NCBI GenBank assembly: GCA_037447605.1 | Contig: CM074810.1 | Span: forward strand, 1,917,297 to 1,981,296 | DNA length: 64,000 nt | DNA from: Zygnema circumcarinatum | Lineage: Eukaryota > Streptophyta > Zygnematophyceae > Zygnematales > Zygnemataceae | Reading direction: 5' to 3' | Part shown: positions 33,310 through 46,295 of the stretch, piece by piece | How positions within the stretch are numbered: position 1 is the first letter of the stretch | How the letters are laid out: every line of letters starts with the position of its first letter | Notes under the pieces: model-generated | Told to the model about the DNA's origin: nothing | Databases searched by the model: none | The model's input: only the letters and a program-made list of their open reading frames with translations | Program-made: the position numbers and the translations under genes

Positions 33310-33747
33310 CACCCGACGGCAATTCTGAATGAGATGATGAGCACTGGAGGAGGTGAAAGCTTTTAAGAATTAATTTGCGGTCAGTCACTTTGGTTCCTTG
33401 CCTCGTTTTTCTTTCCTTTCGCAGAGATTTTTGGCTTGCTTGCTTGCTTCCTTTCGTACGCTTACAAGGTGATTATTGTTGCGTTTGTTGGTCGTTTTCT
33501 TGATCACTGATTCTGTTTGTTTGTTTGATTGATGTCTTGCTTGTCTACTTGCGTCTCCAAGGCGATTTAATGTTGTTTTGTTGGTCCCTTGCGCGCTTCA
33601 CTGACCGATGTCTTCTTTGACTGCTTCTGTGCAGATGGATGCCAAGCTCCTCAAGCTTTCTGAAGCTTCCTGAAGCTGATTTTTCTGATTTTTTTTGATC
33701 GATGCAGTAGAAAAGAGAGAGAAGAGGAGCAAGTAGGCCGAGCAGCC

Positions 33748-36700
33748 ATGGCAGGCACTGCACCTCCCTCCGAGGTGAAGAGTAGCAGTGGAGAGCAGCT
33801 TGACTTGGAAGGATACATATCAAACTATGCAGGCCACACCAAGATTGCAAGGTTACGCTTTATTGCAGAACGAGCCGCTTCAAAGGAGCTTGAAAAGGAA
33901 GCAGTGAGAATGGCTATTAAGGAGATTAAGCAAGGAGATAATACAGCTCTGTATAGAGACACGGTGGCGCTTGCAGGGCGGCTTGGACTGGGCATTGAGG
34001 CAGACGTGTTTTGGATAGAAAGTATGGACAGAAAGGCGGCGCAGCGTCAAGAGAAGCTGGAGTTGGAGCTGAATGGGTACAAGGTAAGAGCGAGTTAGCG
34101 AGGAAGCATTTAAGCCAGATAATTTTGAAGGAGCAGCAAATTTAGGGTTTGACCTCGCTTATTTCGGCTGTCTGAAGGCGTAGTAGTTATTTGCATACTG
34201 CTTTAGAGTTTGAGGAGCATGAAGCCGATTTTCGAACACGTTCAGTCCGCTATCATCCATTTAGAACTAGGGTTTCACAGTTTTTCGACATAGGTCCTGG
34301 AAGGACCAGTGTCCTATAAGAGAACGAGGTAGATCATCCTCCTTGTCACACGTTAGCAAACATGTGTCCAAATGTGACGAAGTATGCATAACATGCATGC
34401 ATGTTCTTGGATTTATGCATACATTTATGGTGACGATGATGATGAGGTATTTGCAGACAAATTTGATTAAGGAGAGCATTCGAATGGGGTACAACGATCT
34501 TGGAGAGTTTTACTACTCCCGAGGCGATTTGCAGCAAGCATTCAAGTGTTATGTTCGGACGAGAGATTACTGCACGACTTCCAAGCACATCATATCGATG
34601 TGCCTAAATGTCATTCTTGTCAGCATTGAACTCGGCCACTTCGTTCATGTCGCGAATTATGTGCAAAAAGCAGAACAGACACCGGATGTGCAGGACCCCG
34701 TCGTGCTCGCGAAGCTCAAATGTGCAGCAGGATTGGCGAATTTGGAAAGCAAAAAGTACAAGCTAGCAGCGCGGAAAGTAAGATAACAGTTTGTTGCAGT
34801 TTTCGCTTTACCTCTTGTTTCCTACATTGTATGTTGATGTATTTGCAGTCTTCGTTTGCTGGATTCTTAAATATAGTCATACACTACTAGCGTAAAAGAG
34901 ATATTTGCAGGACGGATTTGTATTGGAGATTTGCAGCAGGACGGCGCATTTACTAGACAGGAGTATGATGTTGTTATGATAACTTATTGCGAGCAAGCGT
35001 ATGATTTTTTGTCAAGGACATCAAGACTATCAAAGACATGAGTTTACTTACGTCTCTTGTTTTACCCCACAATAGACCATTTTTGAACGCAACAGCTTGA
35101 AAATGGCATGTTAGAGAAGGTATGCTGGGAATATTCAAAGAGCAGCCGATCTTAAGGACTTTCCTACAGTTGCTAAGGAGCATGCTTGGTTCATTAAATG
35201 TGAAATAGTATGTGTGACATGCAGGCAATCATTACGAAAAAAGCAGCCTGTGTGGTGTGCTGAGTGTGGAATTGGTTGAACCTATTTGGGCTTTGTCCTA
35301 ACTGTTACATTCCTCTCTGATTAAGTTTTTCTCTGGGTTTTAATGTTTTGGTTCAGCACTTTACTTGAATTACTTCACATTGCCTTATGCTTTTGCTGTG
35401 GTTATGCAGTTTGTAGAGACTCAGTTTGATTTAGGAACGAACTACACGGAAGTGTTGGCCCCTCAGGATGTAGCCACGTATGGAGGTCTATGTGCTCTGG
35501 CCTCCTTTGACCGCTCTGAACTGAAGGTGAGTTCATAGAAAGTATAGTCGATTTTGGTGGCGCGAGGATGAGTTATCGTACTTGGCTTAGGAAGTATTCG
35601 ACCTTGCTTAGAGTTCCGAGAAGGTGATAGTTTTTCTTTATCTCGTGTTCGGATTTCCAGTGATGCTGTAAATTATGAGTTAGCTTGAAGGGGTTCGCGT
35701 CATTCATGAAATTGAACTTTCTGAGTGAATTGTCACCGCAGGGCAAAGTAATTGACAACATCGGTTTCAAGAACTTTCTGGAGCTTGTTCCTGAAGTACG
35801 GGAACTCATCCGCGACTTCTATGCGAGGTGAGAGCTTTGCTGTAGAAGCTTAATTTTACCTTGCTTGCCAGGGATAGCGGTTGACTTGCTTCCAGCTCTG
35901 CCATCTTTTGCTTACAGTTTCGAAATCATGTGGCAATCCACATGATGGTCCTCCTTCCTCTCTCCTCCCCCTCCCTCCCCTACCCCCTCCCTCCTCCCCG
36001 CTACCCCCCGTACCCTCATTCCCCTCCCTCCTGCCCCTCCCCCCTCCCCATTCCCCGCCCCCCCTTCCCCCTCCTTCCTCCCTCCCCATCTCCCTCCTCC
36101 CTCATTACCTTTGGTTATCGGAGTAATGACATTGTTGGAAGCTCACACTGCAGTGAAGAGTGGGATGGTTGTTTGACAGCCGTTATGCGTCTTGCCTCGC
36201 ATATCTTCAGAAGCTGAAGCCGAGCTTGTTGCTAGACCTGCATCTGCACGACCATGTGGATGCCCTTTATGAGCAGATACGCCACAAAGCTCTCATTCAG
36301 TACACAACTCCTTTTATCTCCGTTGACCTCAACACCATGGCGGAAGCTTTCACTACAACGGTAACTGGGCTCGAGAAGGAGCTGGCGGCCCTCATCATGG
36401 AGAACCAAATTCAGGTACGCGAGAGATAGCGAGAGAAGCTTACCCTTGCCTATATGGCGGTGAACATTTCCTTTAAGGCCACCAGCTTCACGTACTGCAC
36501 GTGTGAACTCACAGTTTGTTTACCCTTTCACTAAGCCTTGTTTGACTATCGAGGCGTCTTTTATGCGGAGCAATTCTGCACTCTTTTATATTTTGTAAGG
36601 ATTACAACTTATGAGGTCAATATGATTGGCAGCAGACCCTCTCGCCCTGCCTTTCCCCTTCCCCTTCCCCCTCCCCCCTCTCTTCCTCCACCCATCTCTA

Positions 36701-36931
36701 ACCTTTCGTACATATTCCCTCTCTGATCTCTCCTCTCTACAGGCGCGGATCGACTCCCATAACAAGATCCTGTTTGCGCGTCACGCCGACCAGCGCAACG
36801 CGACGTTCCAGAGAGCCCTTCAGGCAGGGCAGGACTACCAGAGGGACACGCGAGCCATGATCCTGAGGGCGAGTCTCATGAGGAACGACTTTGCGGAGAG
36901 GTCCGGTGGACGGAGCAAGCCTTTGGGATGA
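33748..36931 (+). CDS. CSN1: COP9 signalosome subunit 1 (CSN1/FUS6)
   Basis: Six exons give 427 residues: 33748-34083, 34457-34777, 35410-35526, 35742-35827, 36180-36414 and 36743-36931 (TGA), with all phases consistent. CSN1 is a PCI-domain subunit of the COP9 signalosome, which removes NEDD8/RUB from cullins and controls ubiquitin ligases and photomorphogenesis. Diagnostic stretches are [109 protein letters not shown] and [23 protein letters not shown]-like helices fill the first ~230 residues and the PCI domain about 230-385. It is close to plant FUS6 in length and lacks any long N-terminal extension. The start at 33748 is the first ATG in frame after a T-rich leader. The proteasome subunit RPN7 is the nearest alternative, but the sequence follows CSN1 throughout. 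Confidence 0.97.
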
Positions 36932-37640
36932 AGGCGATGTCGCATGCTCCCGGTCCTCCATAGAAAAGGGGACACTAAAACCCGCGGTTTGCGTTCCATG
37001 TCATTTTTAGTCTGCCTTACATTGATCTTATTTCTTTTTTTTCCCTACTGATTCCTATTGGTGAGGGCCCTTGTGGATGTTGCCAGTACAAGGGATGTCA
37101 TTATTGTGCTGGTTTCACTTTTATGTTTTCCTTTTTGGAATTTGGAGGCAGCGTGGAATGATTGGAAAAATCCCGACCAGCGACTGTCAACAAAGCCATG
37201 TCAACACACACCTCCCGACATCTGAATGTACTTGCAGAAAACGGTCACCTTCTCCCTCCCTTCCCTTCTGCCTCCCCATTCCTCCCCTCCCACAGGCACC
37301 GCGCAATCTCCTGTCCCTCTCCCTCTCCGTCTCCTTCTCCCTCTCCCTCTCACGACAACATAAATCTCGGACAAAAAAGAAACAGAAGAAGGGCCAGACC
37401 AATAGAACACACGACCCTGCCACCACAACACCTCCCCAATGCCAACGCCAAGTTCCGCCATCAACATTGCATTCCCTCATCTTTCCATTTCGTCCGCGGG
37501 TCCCTGAATATAAAGAAACCCTAAACTCCTTGAAAAACCTAAAATGCATTAATCACATATCGAGTATGAAACCCTCCCAAAAAAGAATAAACCGACTAGG
37601 CTGCCCCTCCGCATTCAATGCAGAAGGAAATGACAAGAAC
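36932..37640. other. Short intergenic region between convergent CSN1 and RING genes
   Basis: It holds the 3' flanks of both genes, with a CT-rich block at about 37250-37350. I see no exon or repeat worth calling beyond that. Confidence 0.55.
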
Positions 37641-40600
37641 TCAGCCCTTGCATTGGCGGTAGCCCCTAAGCTCAATCCGGCATATTGGGCACAGCTTTCT
37701 CGCCTCCAAGTTGGCTATGGCACAATCGAGGCAGAAGCTATGTTCACAAGGGTCATAGAAAGTGTCCTTTTCCCGGTCCAAACAAATTATGCACAAGTTT
37801 TCGTCGTCGTCGTCGTCGTTTTCATCATCATCTGCTGCCATATGTACACCTGTCTGGTAGGGAGCAGCTTCCCTCACCAGACCTGAGGGGGGACCGCCTC
37901 CCCATCCCACGCCCTTACCACCTCCCTTCTTGTTCCTGTAGCTTGAAGGGAATAGACTTGGAGTCCCAGCACTGCCATGACTTTTACTGCTCCCTCGGTT
38001 CCCACTTCCTGTCGGACCCACGCTCCAATAGCTGAAGTCTGATTCGGCCATCCCTAGCTGCCGAAGGACTCCTTCCGACACAATCGGCTGAGGGACCTCC
38101 CGCGAGAACCCCTGCAACAGGTCCTGCTTTGGCGGATTCCTAGTAAGTCTCACATCATGAGGGTACCCTCCTGTTTGTATGGGGCTCCTTCTGTCTCCCC
38201 AAGGAGCTGGAAGGCGATGCTGGAATGTGGAGGATGCAGGAATACTGGATTGACCGTTGTGAGTACGTTGATCTCTATAGGGTTCTGCTTCGACATAAGG
38301 CGTAGTAACAGTAGAAAGAAATGTATTAGGGTTTTGCTGCGACACGTCCAGTCCATCTCTTCTTCCAAACTCGCTATTTGCACGTCCGGTTGCAGCAATT
38401 CCATTGGAGAAAAGGGAAGTAGGCTGGGCTCGACCTGTTCCTGGACCAAGCAAGCCCAGTTGTCCAGAAGGATCCGGGACTTGAGCCCCTGCCGGTCTGA
38501 AAGATGAACTCGGGCCAACTCCAGAAACTGTGAAAGTATTGCAATTGCCAGTATTGGAGTTAACCCCACCTACTCCTGAAAACGAGGAAATTATTCCTTC
38601 CCCACTCTCTCCTGCTCGAATTGGAACTGCAGCCCCTCCATTCACAATGACCTTCCTCGGCACTTTCCCTCCAGTAGAATTTAAAGGTACAGCCAGGACG
38701 GCAGGCATGGCAGCAGAGTCTCCCCGAGTATCGCTAGCTGTAGAATTTTCCCGTTGCATACTCCTACCTTTAATCCAATTATCCCCCTTTATATCGGTCT
38801 CCGTATGATGAATGCAATCTCCTCCATTGGCAAGAACATGAGAAGAATTAGTCTGCCCGCCAATTGCGAATCCACCCTCAGCTTCAACAGATAAAGCGCC
38901 GCTGCCTTCTGCAGAACAAGACATTGAAGGCAGGCTCAGCACGCCCACTTTTTGGCCACCTAATTGCAGCGCCCTCTCTCTCACTTCAGCTTTCTCCTGG
39001 GTACCCGACTTCTCCGCAATACCTTGAGCGCAGCTTATACTGTGTCGATCATCTGAGACAATCTTGCTACTTTCAAGATCTCTTAACGCAAGTTGTGGTT
39101 TCATTTCCTCAAAATTATGCCTTTGTTTAGCACCACTTTTCCCTCCCTTTCGGCCCTTTCCTTTCCCTGTTTCTACTTGCTTCATTTGTAGGGTTTGTGT
39201 TTCCGTATCCCCTCCTTCACCATGCTCCAACTTTATAGAGACACCCCCGTCTAACAAGCTTGCTCTCCTGTCGTTTGCAAGATTTCCCACCTCATTTTTC
39301 ATGTCTACATTGTCCTGTTCTGCATATGGCATGCTCACATCCGTACTTGAACTAACACAAGCATCCACCACGTCCTCCCCATTTCTGGATTTGCTTTCAG
39401 CATTTAGCCAAAGTTTGGATCCCTGGTTCATATCTTCAGTGCAAGAAAGATGTCTCCTCCGCATTTTTCCTACACCCAGTGTCAATGTAAACTCAACACC
39501 ATATCCGGCATCTTCATCTGATGCTCTGATAGTTTGTGGAACCTCCTTGCAAATTGTTGCTGCTGTTGCTGTTGGAATTTGAATTTCTGCAAAACCCTTA
39601 GCGGCTTTAGCTGCATCTGTGGGTGACAAAGTATCAGAAGATACAGGCATAGCCTTTTTCGCTTTGAGCTTTTGCTCTTTTTTCTTCAGTGCCCTTATGA
39701 GACAGTGGCGAACGGCAGAGCTTGCTTTCTTATTTTCTGCAGATTCCAGCTCTTGTCGCATGCGCTGAATATCCCCCGAGGCCTGCCATCCAGAAGTTGA
39801 CCAACCAAGTTGAGAGTTTCAAAAGCTTGAAAGGTTTCGGCAACTCAAGTCCCACATGTCACACAATTGTTCTTCATGCTTAAGATTTTCATAGTTTTGG
39901 AAGGTCCAAACAGGATACATAATGCCGAACTGGCAGTGAGATTATTAGACACTGCTCCTTGATTCCTGCTGTCTCAAGTTCAGATTCAGAAAAGGTACTA
40001 CAGCATAGTTATGACATGATTTTTCTTCACTAGTGTTGATTTCCTTGACATATACAAGCATCGATAATTAAGGATTTGACAAACTACCAAACCTTGAAGC
40101 AATTAAAAAGCTGTACCTGAGCTTCTTTTAAAGTTGCATTCGCTCGTGCCACGACCTCTTCCAGCTGCACGAGCTCTTCTCCAATATTGTGCCAGCTGCT
40201 TCCTTTACTCCCTCTATCTCGTCCACTACCATTTCGTCCAACTTCATCATCAGATTCATCAGTAAATCTCGGTCTTTCCTCTCGAAGGCGGTCCTCGCCC
40301 GCACAAACATGGGAAGGCCTCTCAGAGAGGGGAGGAATAGGAGGTCCATATGATGAGGATGGAACGCTCTGTGAGGGACTTTGACATGGATTTGATGTTG
40401 ATGTTGAGCCATTCAACGGAGCCATGGAGCTTGCATGAGAGAATGCAGAAGATGCAGAGGCAGGATGTGGGCCTATAGGCTTTAACGAGCCCATATTTTC
40501 CGCGATTACTTCTGATTGAGAGCCTGTACAGGCATACCCCCATAAAGAAATATAAGGAGTCAATATACTAGACAAATTTCGTCCAGAAAATAAACAATAC

Positions 40601-43156
40601 TGGAAGATTTTTCGGTAAGAAAATGAGATTCAAGTAAAACTCAATCCCAATAGAGCACCTGCGCTGTAGCTGGCTCCGGCCGTAGTGGTGGTGGAGGCAG
40701 GAGTGGAGCAGTTAGTGGATGAAACAGCGGATGAGGCCTCTCCGTCGTCTCCGAACAGCTTCTTTTCTACCTCTGTCTGAACTTCTCGCACAACCTGCAA
40801 ACCTCATTTGACTCAGTACCACAGATCAGAAGAAACATTTTTCACGCTTTCAAGTATTTTCTCTCGCTCTGCTCTTTCTTCCTCCCTTTCTTTTCCCCCT
40901 TCCCCCCCTCGGCCCCCTCCCTCTCTCTCTCCCCGTCTCGGTCGCTCTCTCTCTCTGCCTGACCGATCTGAAAGATGGATGATATCGACATGCAGTATGA
41001 AAGTTCCCACATTAAGTAAACATAACACGTGATCCCAACTTCAACAGCATGTAAATGGCATCGTCGGCCTAAGATGCAATTGCAACTCTACGACATTGTT
41101 GCCCTAGTGGCTTGAGCACAGAAATCCGTTGCCTGGTCTGTTATCCACATTCAAGTCCATACATCATCTACAAGGCAAGTAAGATTTACCTTTTTATTGG
41201 CTTTATCTCGGTAAAGTCGAAGTGCATCTACCATTTTGGCTAAGTCTCTAGTTTCAAGCACCTTCTGCAGAGCTGCAGTGGCACTTTTTTGAGCTGGAGT
41301 CTCATCTTTCCCCCCTTTTAAGGCACCTGAGTCCTTAAAATCAGCCTGCCCTTTCCGTTTCTCCTGCATGTTCACCGTTGCGCATTTTCCCAAGTGTTCA
41401 TGTGCATATTACGTTAAGATGCATGTTCCAAACTCTGTTTGATGGACCGAGCACAATGGATGGTGTTACGGATCGCATGCATCCCGCTCTGACCTAAACA
41501 GTAAGGATGGGAATGGAGAAGAAAAAGCAAGAGAGGAGACATGGAGAAAGACTAAAGAAGGCGAGATACCAACTGGCGGGAGGAAAGTCACGGAGAAGCG
41601 GGGAAGTGGGAGGGAGACGAAGAAACTGAAATACAGAGTGGCCGAGCTCCTTACTGGGGGCTTCGCCTTTCGTTGGTCGCCTTTAGCTTTTGCGGATGCC
41701 TCTGCTTTGAATCCCAGCCATTCACAAAAGTCCGTACAGATTGAACTCTGGCGCTCTGCCATCACCTGCCAGTAGAAGACCACCAAAATCAGCATTTTGA
41801 CACGAAAAAACGTCGTTAAGAAAAAGTAGGGAAAACAACACGGAAACTCCGAGAGCACTGTCTTAAGGTCTCCAACACAGTCACTTATAGAAACATGCAA
41901 AGCATTACTCTTCATTTCCCTTTTTAGTGTAACCCAATTTTAAGCTGTTAGACACCATATTCAGTCACATCACTTACACGCTGAATACGAGTTGCTTCTG
42001 ATGTAGTTAAGGCCTTCAGTGCCCTTTTACGAGTCATCAGCCATTTGCAAACCTCCTCAACAACCTCTAAATTTGCATTTCGGCAATGCTCCCCTAATGC
42101 TAAATACACGCCGTTATATTGCCCTGCCATCAGAGCTTCTTTCAGTGCTGAATTTGCCACTTCTCGTATGCCTACAGCCGCCTTATTTGTGACTGAATCA
42201 GTCGATCTAACTGAAGTACTTCCTGCTGCAGAAACACCATTAGTTGCACAACCAGCTTCTGAACTGCCCACAGGAATGAACTGCCTTCCCTCACCGATTT
42301 GAGCTCCCTGCATTTCCCCTCTTCGGTCATCATGAAGGCAATCGGATGGAAGTGCGCTTTCACAGATATGATTTGAAAAGCTAAATTTAGAACATCCCCC
42401 CGTACTTTCACTGGCAGGTTCCACACTTCCGTTGGGTCGTTGAGGAGTGCCAACTGCCGAGCCTATAGAGTCTGTAACTGGTTTGGGTGCAATTGTGGAA
42501 ATAATGTCAGAGGAGTTCTCGAAGGCTTGTGCCGTAGTGGAAGATGGCAGAGAAGTCTGGCGCTGTAAATAATGTTGTGCTGGCTGTAGAACATTCGACA
42601 AAGGGACCTTTGTCGATGGGACTCTGTCTGCTTTTGAAGGCCTTGTTCCAACCCCCGATTCACATTTAGAACCAGATCCGGCGAGATCTGCTGCTGATTG
42701 AGAACCCGGATGAACATCACACAAATGAGCAGCCGCAGGAAGGGAACGTAACACAGTCAAGACTCCATTACCGGAGCTATTTCGGCCTCCTCCGTTGTTG
42801 AGTGCTCCTTCAGTTTGTATGAACTGAGAATAAAATACTTGTTCCTTGACAACAGGAAGGTTCTCTTTGTCCTTCAGACCACCCACCGTAACAAATTTGA
42901 CATCGTGGCCGTTACTATCATATATGGCGGATGTAAGACCCCCTGCAGCTGCGGACGATGGATGGTGTGTATTGGAAAAAGAGCAAGCGGTGTTTGGCGG
43001 AGCAGAATCTATCATATTCATTGTATTACTGCCACCGCCTTCTTTATGGGCTCGTCCTCCTCTTCCTGTGTAACTGCCACATCTGCTTCTGCTATGTGCA
43101 GAACAGCTTGTGGAAGGTTCTGCTGCTTTGGTAGACAGATTCTGAACTCCTCCCAT
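37641..43156 (-). CDS. Large low-complexity protein with C-terminal RING finger (probable E3 ubiquitin ligase)
   Basis: Six exons on the minus strand give 1376 residues: 43156-41978, 41765-41655, 41363-41190, 40794-40659, 40523-40117 and 39764-37641 (TGA). The C terminus has a C3HC4 RING with ligands C1327, C1330, C1342, H1344, C1347, C1350, C1361 and C1364 (CIICLDREKD...PCEHSFCLDC...CPIC), preceded by an Asp/Glu run. RINGs of this type recruit ubiquitin-conjugating enzymes; substrates are unknown. Most of the protein is Ser/Gly/Thr-rich and probably disordered. Two related helical blocks lie at about residues 332-376 and 457-500, both with AL....L....AL......AN..VV.EV. A short basic coiled coil (MRQELESAENKKASS...RALKKKEQKLKAKK) follows exon 5. 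The start at 43156 is the first Met of the open exon; an upstream exon cannot be excluded. Confidence 0.82.
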
Positions 43157-45078
43157 GATAACAACAGAGAGAGAGGAAAGGACGAGAGAGGGAAGAGGGC
43201 GGGGGGGCGGGGCGTTTGGGCGGCTGAATAGAAAGGCTTGTGGCTGAAAAAAGCGCCAGAATGAGTATGAAGGTGGGACAAGAAACTGATGGAATAACGA
43301 AACTAATCCATGTATATGTAGAGGGATTGAAGAGAAAGATACTAATAAGCTTTCACAGTTGACATAGCGTCTCTAAAAAAAATAAATGGTGAGGCCATCA
43401 AGAGCGCGAGATGGCAAAGCCAGTTGATATCTCGATGCATATATATATATATACAGACACACACATATATATGAATGAGATGAAGACATTGAGTGCATCC
43501 GCCACAACAGCGTTCTGCTATTTTAGGTCCTGCAGCAACAAAGCAGCTCAAACCATTCAGGAAGAATTATCGTGTCAATTTATGGCAATCCAACAAAATG
43601 AAAGTGACAAGAAGTCAATATCAAAACATTTGTATCCATATCCGAGCCCTAAGTTGTCTCACCGTTCGGACAATGTAGTGCAACAACGTAAAAGTAGTAG
43701 TATGATGACTGTCTGCTCAGAAGAGAGGAAGGATAAGACTCATCATCTCATTCTGCCAGTCCTTACGAGAGTAATCCAATCTAAATCATAGATAAGAACT
43801 TGGAAAACATTAAGAGACGTTGAACTGCAAGAAGGAACATAAACCAGAGAAGTGATGAGAGATTTGTGAAGCTAGCAATGCACATAGTATACTTCTATAT
43901 CCTCTATATATACAGCACAAACATGCATTGTGATTTGTTGAGAAACGCATGCGTTGCTTGACATGCCTACTTGCTTTTCTATGTTTTGGCAACGGAATTA
44001 CGCTATCTCGAAGCTTAATTCACATGAAAAAATGCTCTGTTTCCAGGCAAAATAGATTTGGCTGTAGCGTAGAAACATTGCAATAATCAGGAAATCACTT
44101 CCAATCAAAAGAAAAAAAAAAAATGGAAAAACACGTGACTTCGTGCAATATAGGCCTTCTGACATCTGCAATGCTTGGTGCAGAGTAGACGGATAAAGAA
44201 AGCCAAATAAAATTCAGCTAAATTATCTGAAAGGAAGCCTTAACCAACTGACCAAGCCAGGGCCAGTTGATTGACTTTGTTTGTTGACCAAATTTGAACA
44301 AACTTGAAAAAAAATTGATCAAAATCGACTGCTTCAGGAAATCAATGGACTAGATCACCCGCATTTCAGCGAGTACATCGCAGTTTTCTGTGTAAATACA
44401 TGACATGTCGGAAATAAAATAGATATAATTAATCCTTTCTACGTCCTTCTCAAACATTTGAATCCATTACGACGTTAAGCTGCCAGTCACTTTCTGTTGA
44501 ACCACTAAATCCTCCTTCCAAATGCCTGAAAGGGCTTCAAGAAAGTGAAGCGGAGAGAGGAACAACCTGCAGAGCAGCCTTCATATCTCCAAGCGATCGA
44601 TCACATCCGATCAAAGAAATTGAATACCCGCTCTGCACGCAAAACTGTTTCTGCCAGATGTACAGCTATTTCACATAATATTAAAATATCCAGAAGAGCT
44701 CCAAACTTCTTTCAAATACTGGAACCGCTGAGCCAAGCAAATCAGCTGAATTCAGGAAGAAAGAGAGGGAGACGTAGGAAGGGAGCAGTAGGGAGGACGG
44801 GAGAGAGAGAGAGAGGGATGGAGGGAGAGGGAGAGAGAGAGATGGAGTCGCAACCGCAGATACAGTTAACAGGACAAATGACGGTAGGGCTCCCATTTCT
44901 TCAGAAGCAGCTCCTGACTCCAAATTCGCCACGTGCACTAAAAGTAGACGTGGCGAATGTCCATTGGTAGTTACTTGGCCATAGAGGTGCATGGCCCATG
45001 GAATCCCCACATGGTTTGGGTCCCATCATGCATGCAGAGGATCATGCATCCCCATCCCATTGACATCAGAAGGAAAAT

Positions 45079-45164
45079 GGCATTGATCTCACGATGGCGA
45101 TGATGCCATCAAATGTACATGGACAAAAGCAGCATGGGGAACCACGAAGAACTGGTCGCAACCC
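45079..45164. mobile_element. SINE-like dispersed repeat, copy 2
   Basis: It reads GGCATTGATCTCACGATGGC, then CATCAAATGTACATGGACAA, AAGCAGCATGGGGAACCACG and AAGAACTGGTCGCAACC. It aligns over its whole length with the copy at 60850-60932 and partly with that at 32298-32450. On the minus strand, the segment near GATCAATGCC sits where a degenerate pol III B-box would be. Confidence 0.55.
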
Positions 45165-45650
45165 ATTAACATAGTGACATTCCACTGACATAAAGTCCAT
45201 GGCATAAGTGGTGGGTTGAACCTAACTTTTGTTCAAAGTTTCATTCTGCACCTTTGCGAGCCGACAGTCTTCGACGAACTGCATGAACGCAGATACAACA
45301 TTGACCGAACTTTCGATTAGGTTATGATTTTTGTTATGGCAAGTATTCAAACACACGCAAAGCAGACGGCATTGCTTTAGGAGCTGGCTGCTTGGAAGAA
45401 ACGGCCACTTGCTTTATTTATTAGCCCTTCGTTAGGACCCATACAACCTTTATTGCCCAAAAATCTTCATCTGATCGTAACGGTCTATGTATGTACAGAG
45501 CGAGCCAGCCCTAGAACATGCTGTGGTCCTAACCAGCCACGAAGAAATGTGCACAACCCTCAGCATAATTTGGAGGTAGCGCAACTACTTGTAGATAACC
45601 CTTTTTCCCACTTTCACCTATACTCTGTAAATCTACCCTCTCCATACATT

Positions 45651-45846
<196 letters not shown>

Positions 45847-46295
45847 CCGTCAATGCAACGCGCAATCACCGACTGGCGTGCAAATAGCAATGTTTCAGTG
45901 TGCGCTCCAGTAAAGCCCACAGTACACCCACAGCAACAAGACGATGTTCAGAACATTCATGGAGAAGTTCTTCATGTCTGGGCCCTTGTTGGCACATGGT
46001 ACACTCTCGTTGCATGTGAGCGAGGCCTCCAACGCATGTTCTAAAAACCACCCGCAAGACTCCTCATGCTAAGCTTCAAGCCTTAGCAGCAGTTTTGTGT
46101 CCCATTCGTTTATGGATCTTGACCCTCCCTAGACATATGCGTAAGCAAATGCTTACCCATACATCCCCCCTCTCTTACGTTTTCACTCTTTTACCAACTT
46201 CCATCACCTTTCGTCAGTCCCTACCCATCTTCTGCTCGTCTTCCTCTCTTCTCCCTCCTTCCTGTCCACACCCCACCCCTTCTTCCTCTTGCTCT

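Larger units (their letters stand above)
31459..33747. other. Divergent intergenic region with SINE-like and MITE insertions
   Basis: The two-RRM gene and CSN1 diverge from here. Telomere-like GGTTAGGG words fill 31460-31640, CACGTGG sites occur near 31722, 32038 and 32070-32085, a SINE-like copy interrupted by A/C-rich repeats lies at 32298-32450, two tandem MITEs lie at 32585-33147, and a (GA)n microsatellite at 33251-33309. The last 400 bp (T-rich, GTTTGTTTG/GCTTGCTTGC runs) are probably promoter and 5' UTR of CSN1. Confidence 0.6.

Noticed and set aside
32424..33344. Long open frames (243 codons on +, 295 codons on -) with a ~90-residue internal duplication
   Set aside because: They are read-through of the two tandem MITEs plus the adjacent GA microsatellite; the duplication is the element pair, not a protein repeat.
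37071..37886. 271-codon plus-strand frame overlapping the end of the RING gene
   Set aside because: Antisense to the RING domain exon, with no recognisable product.
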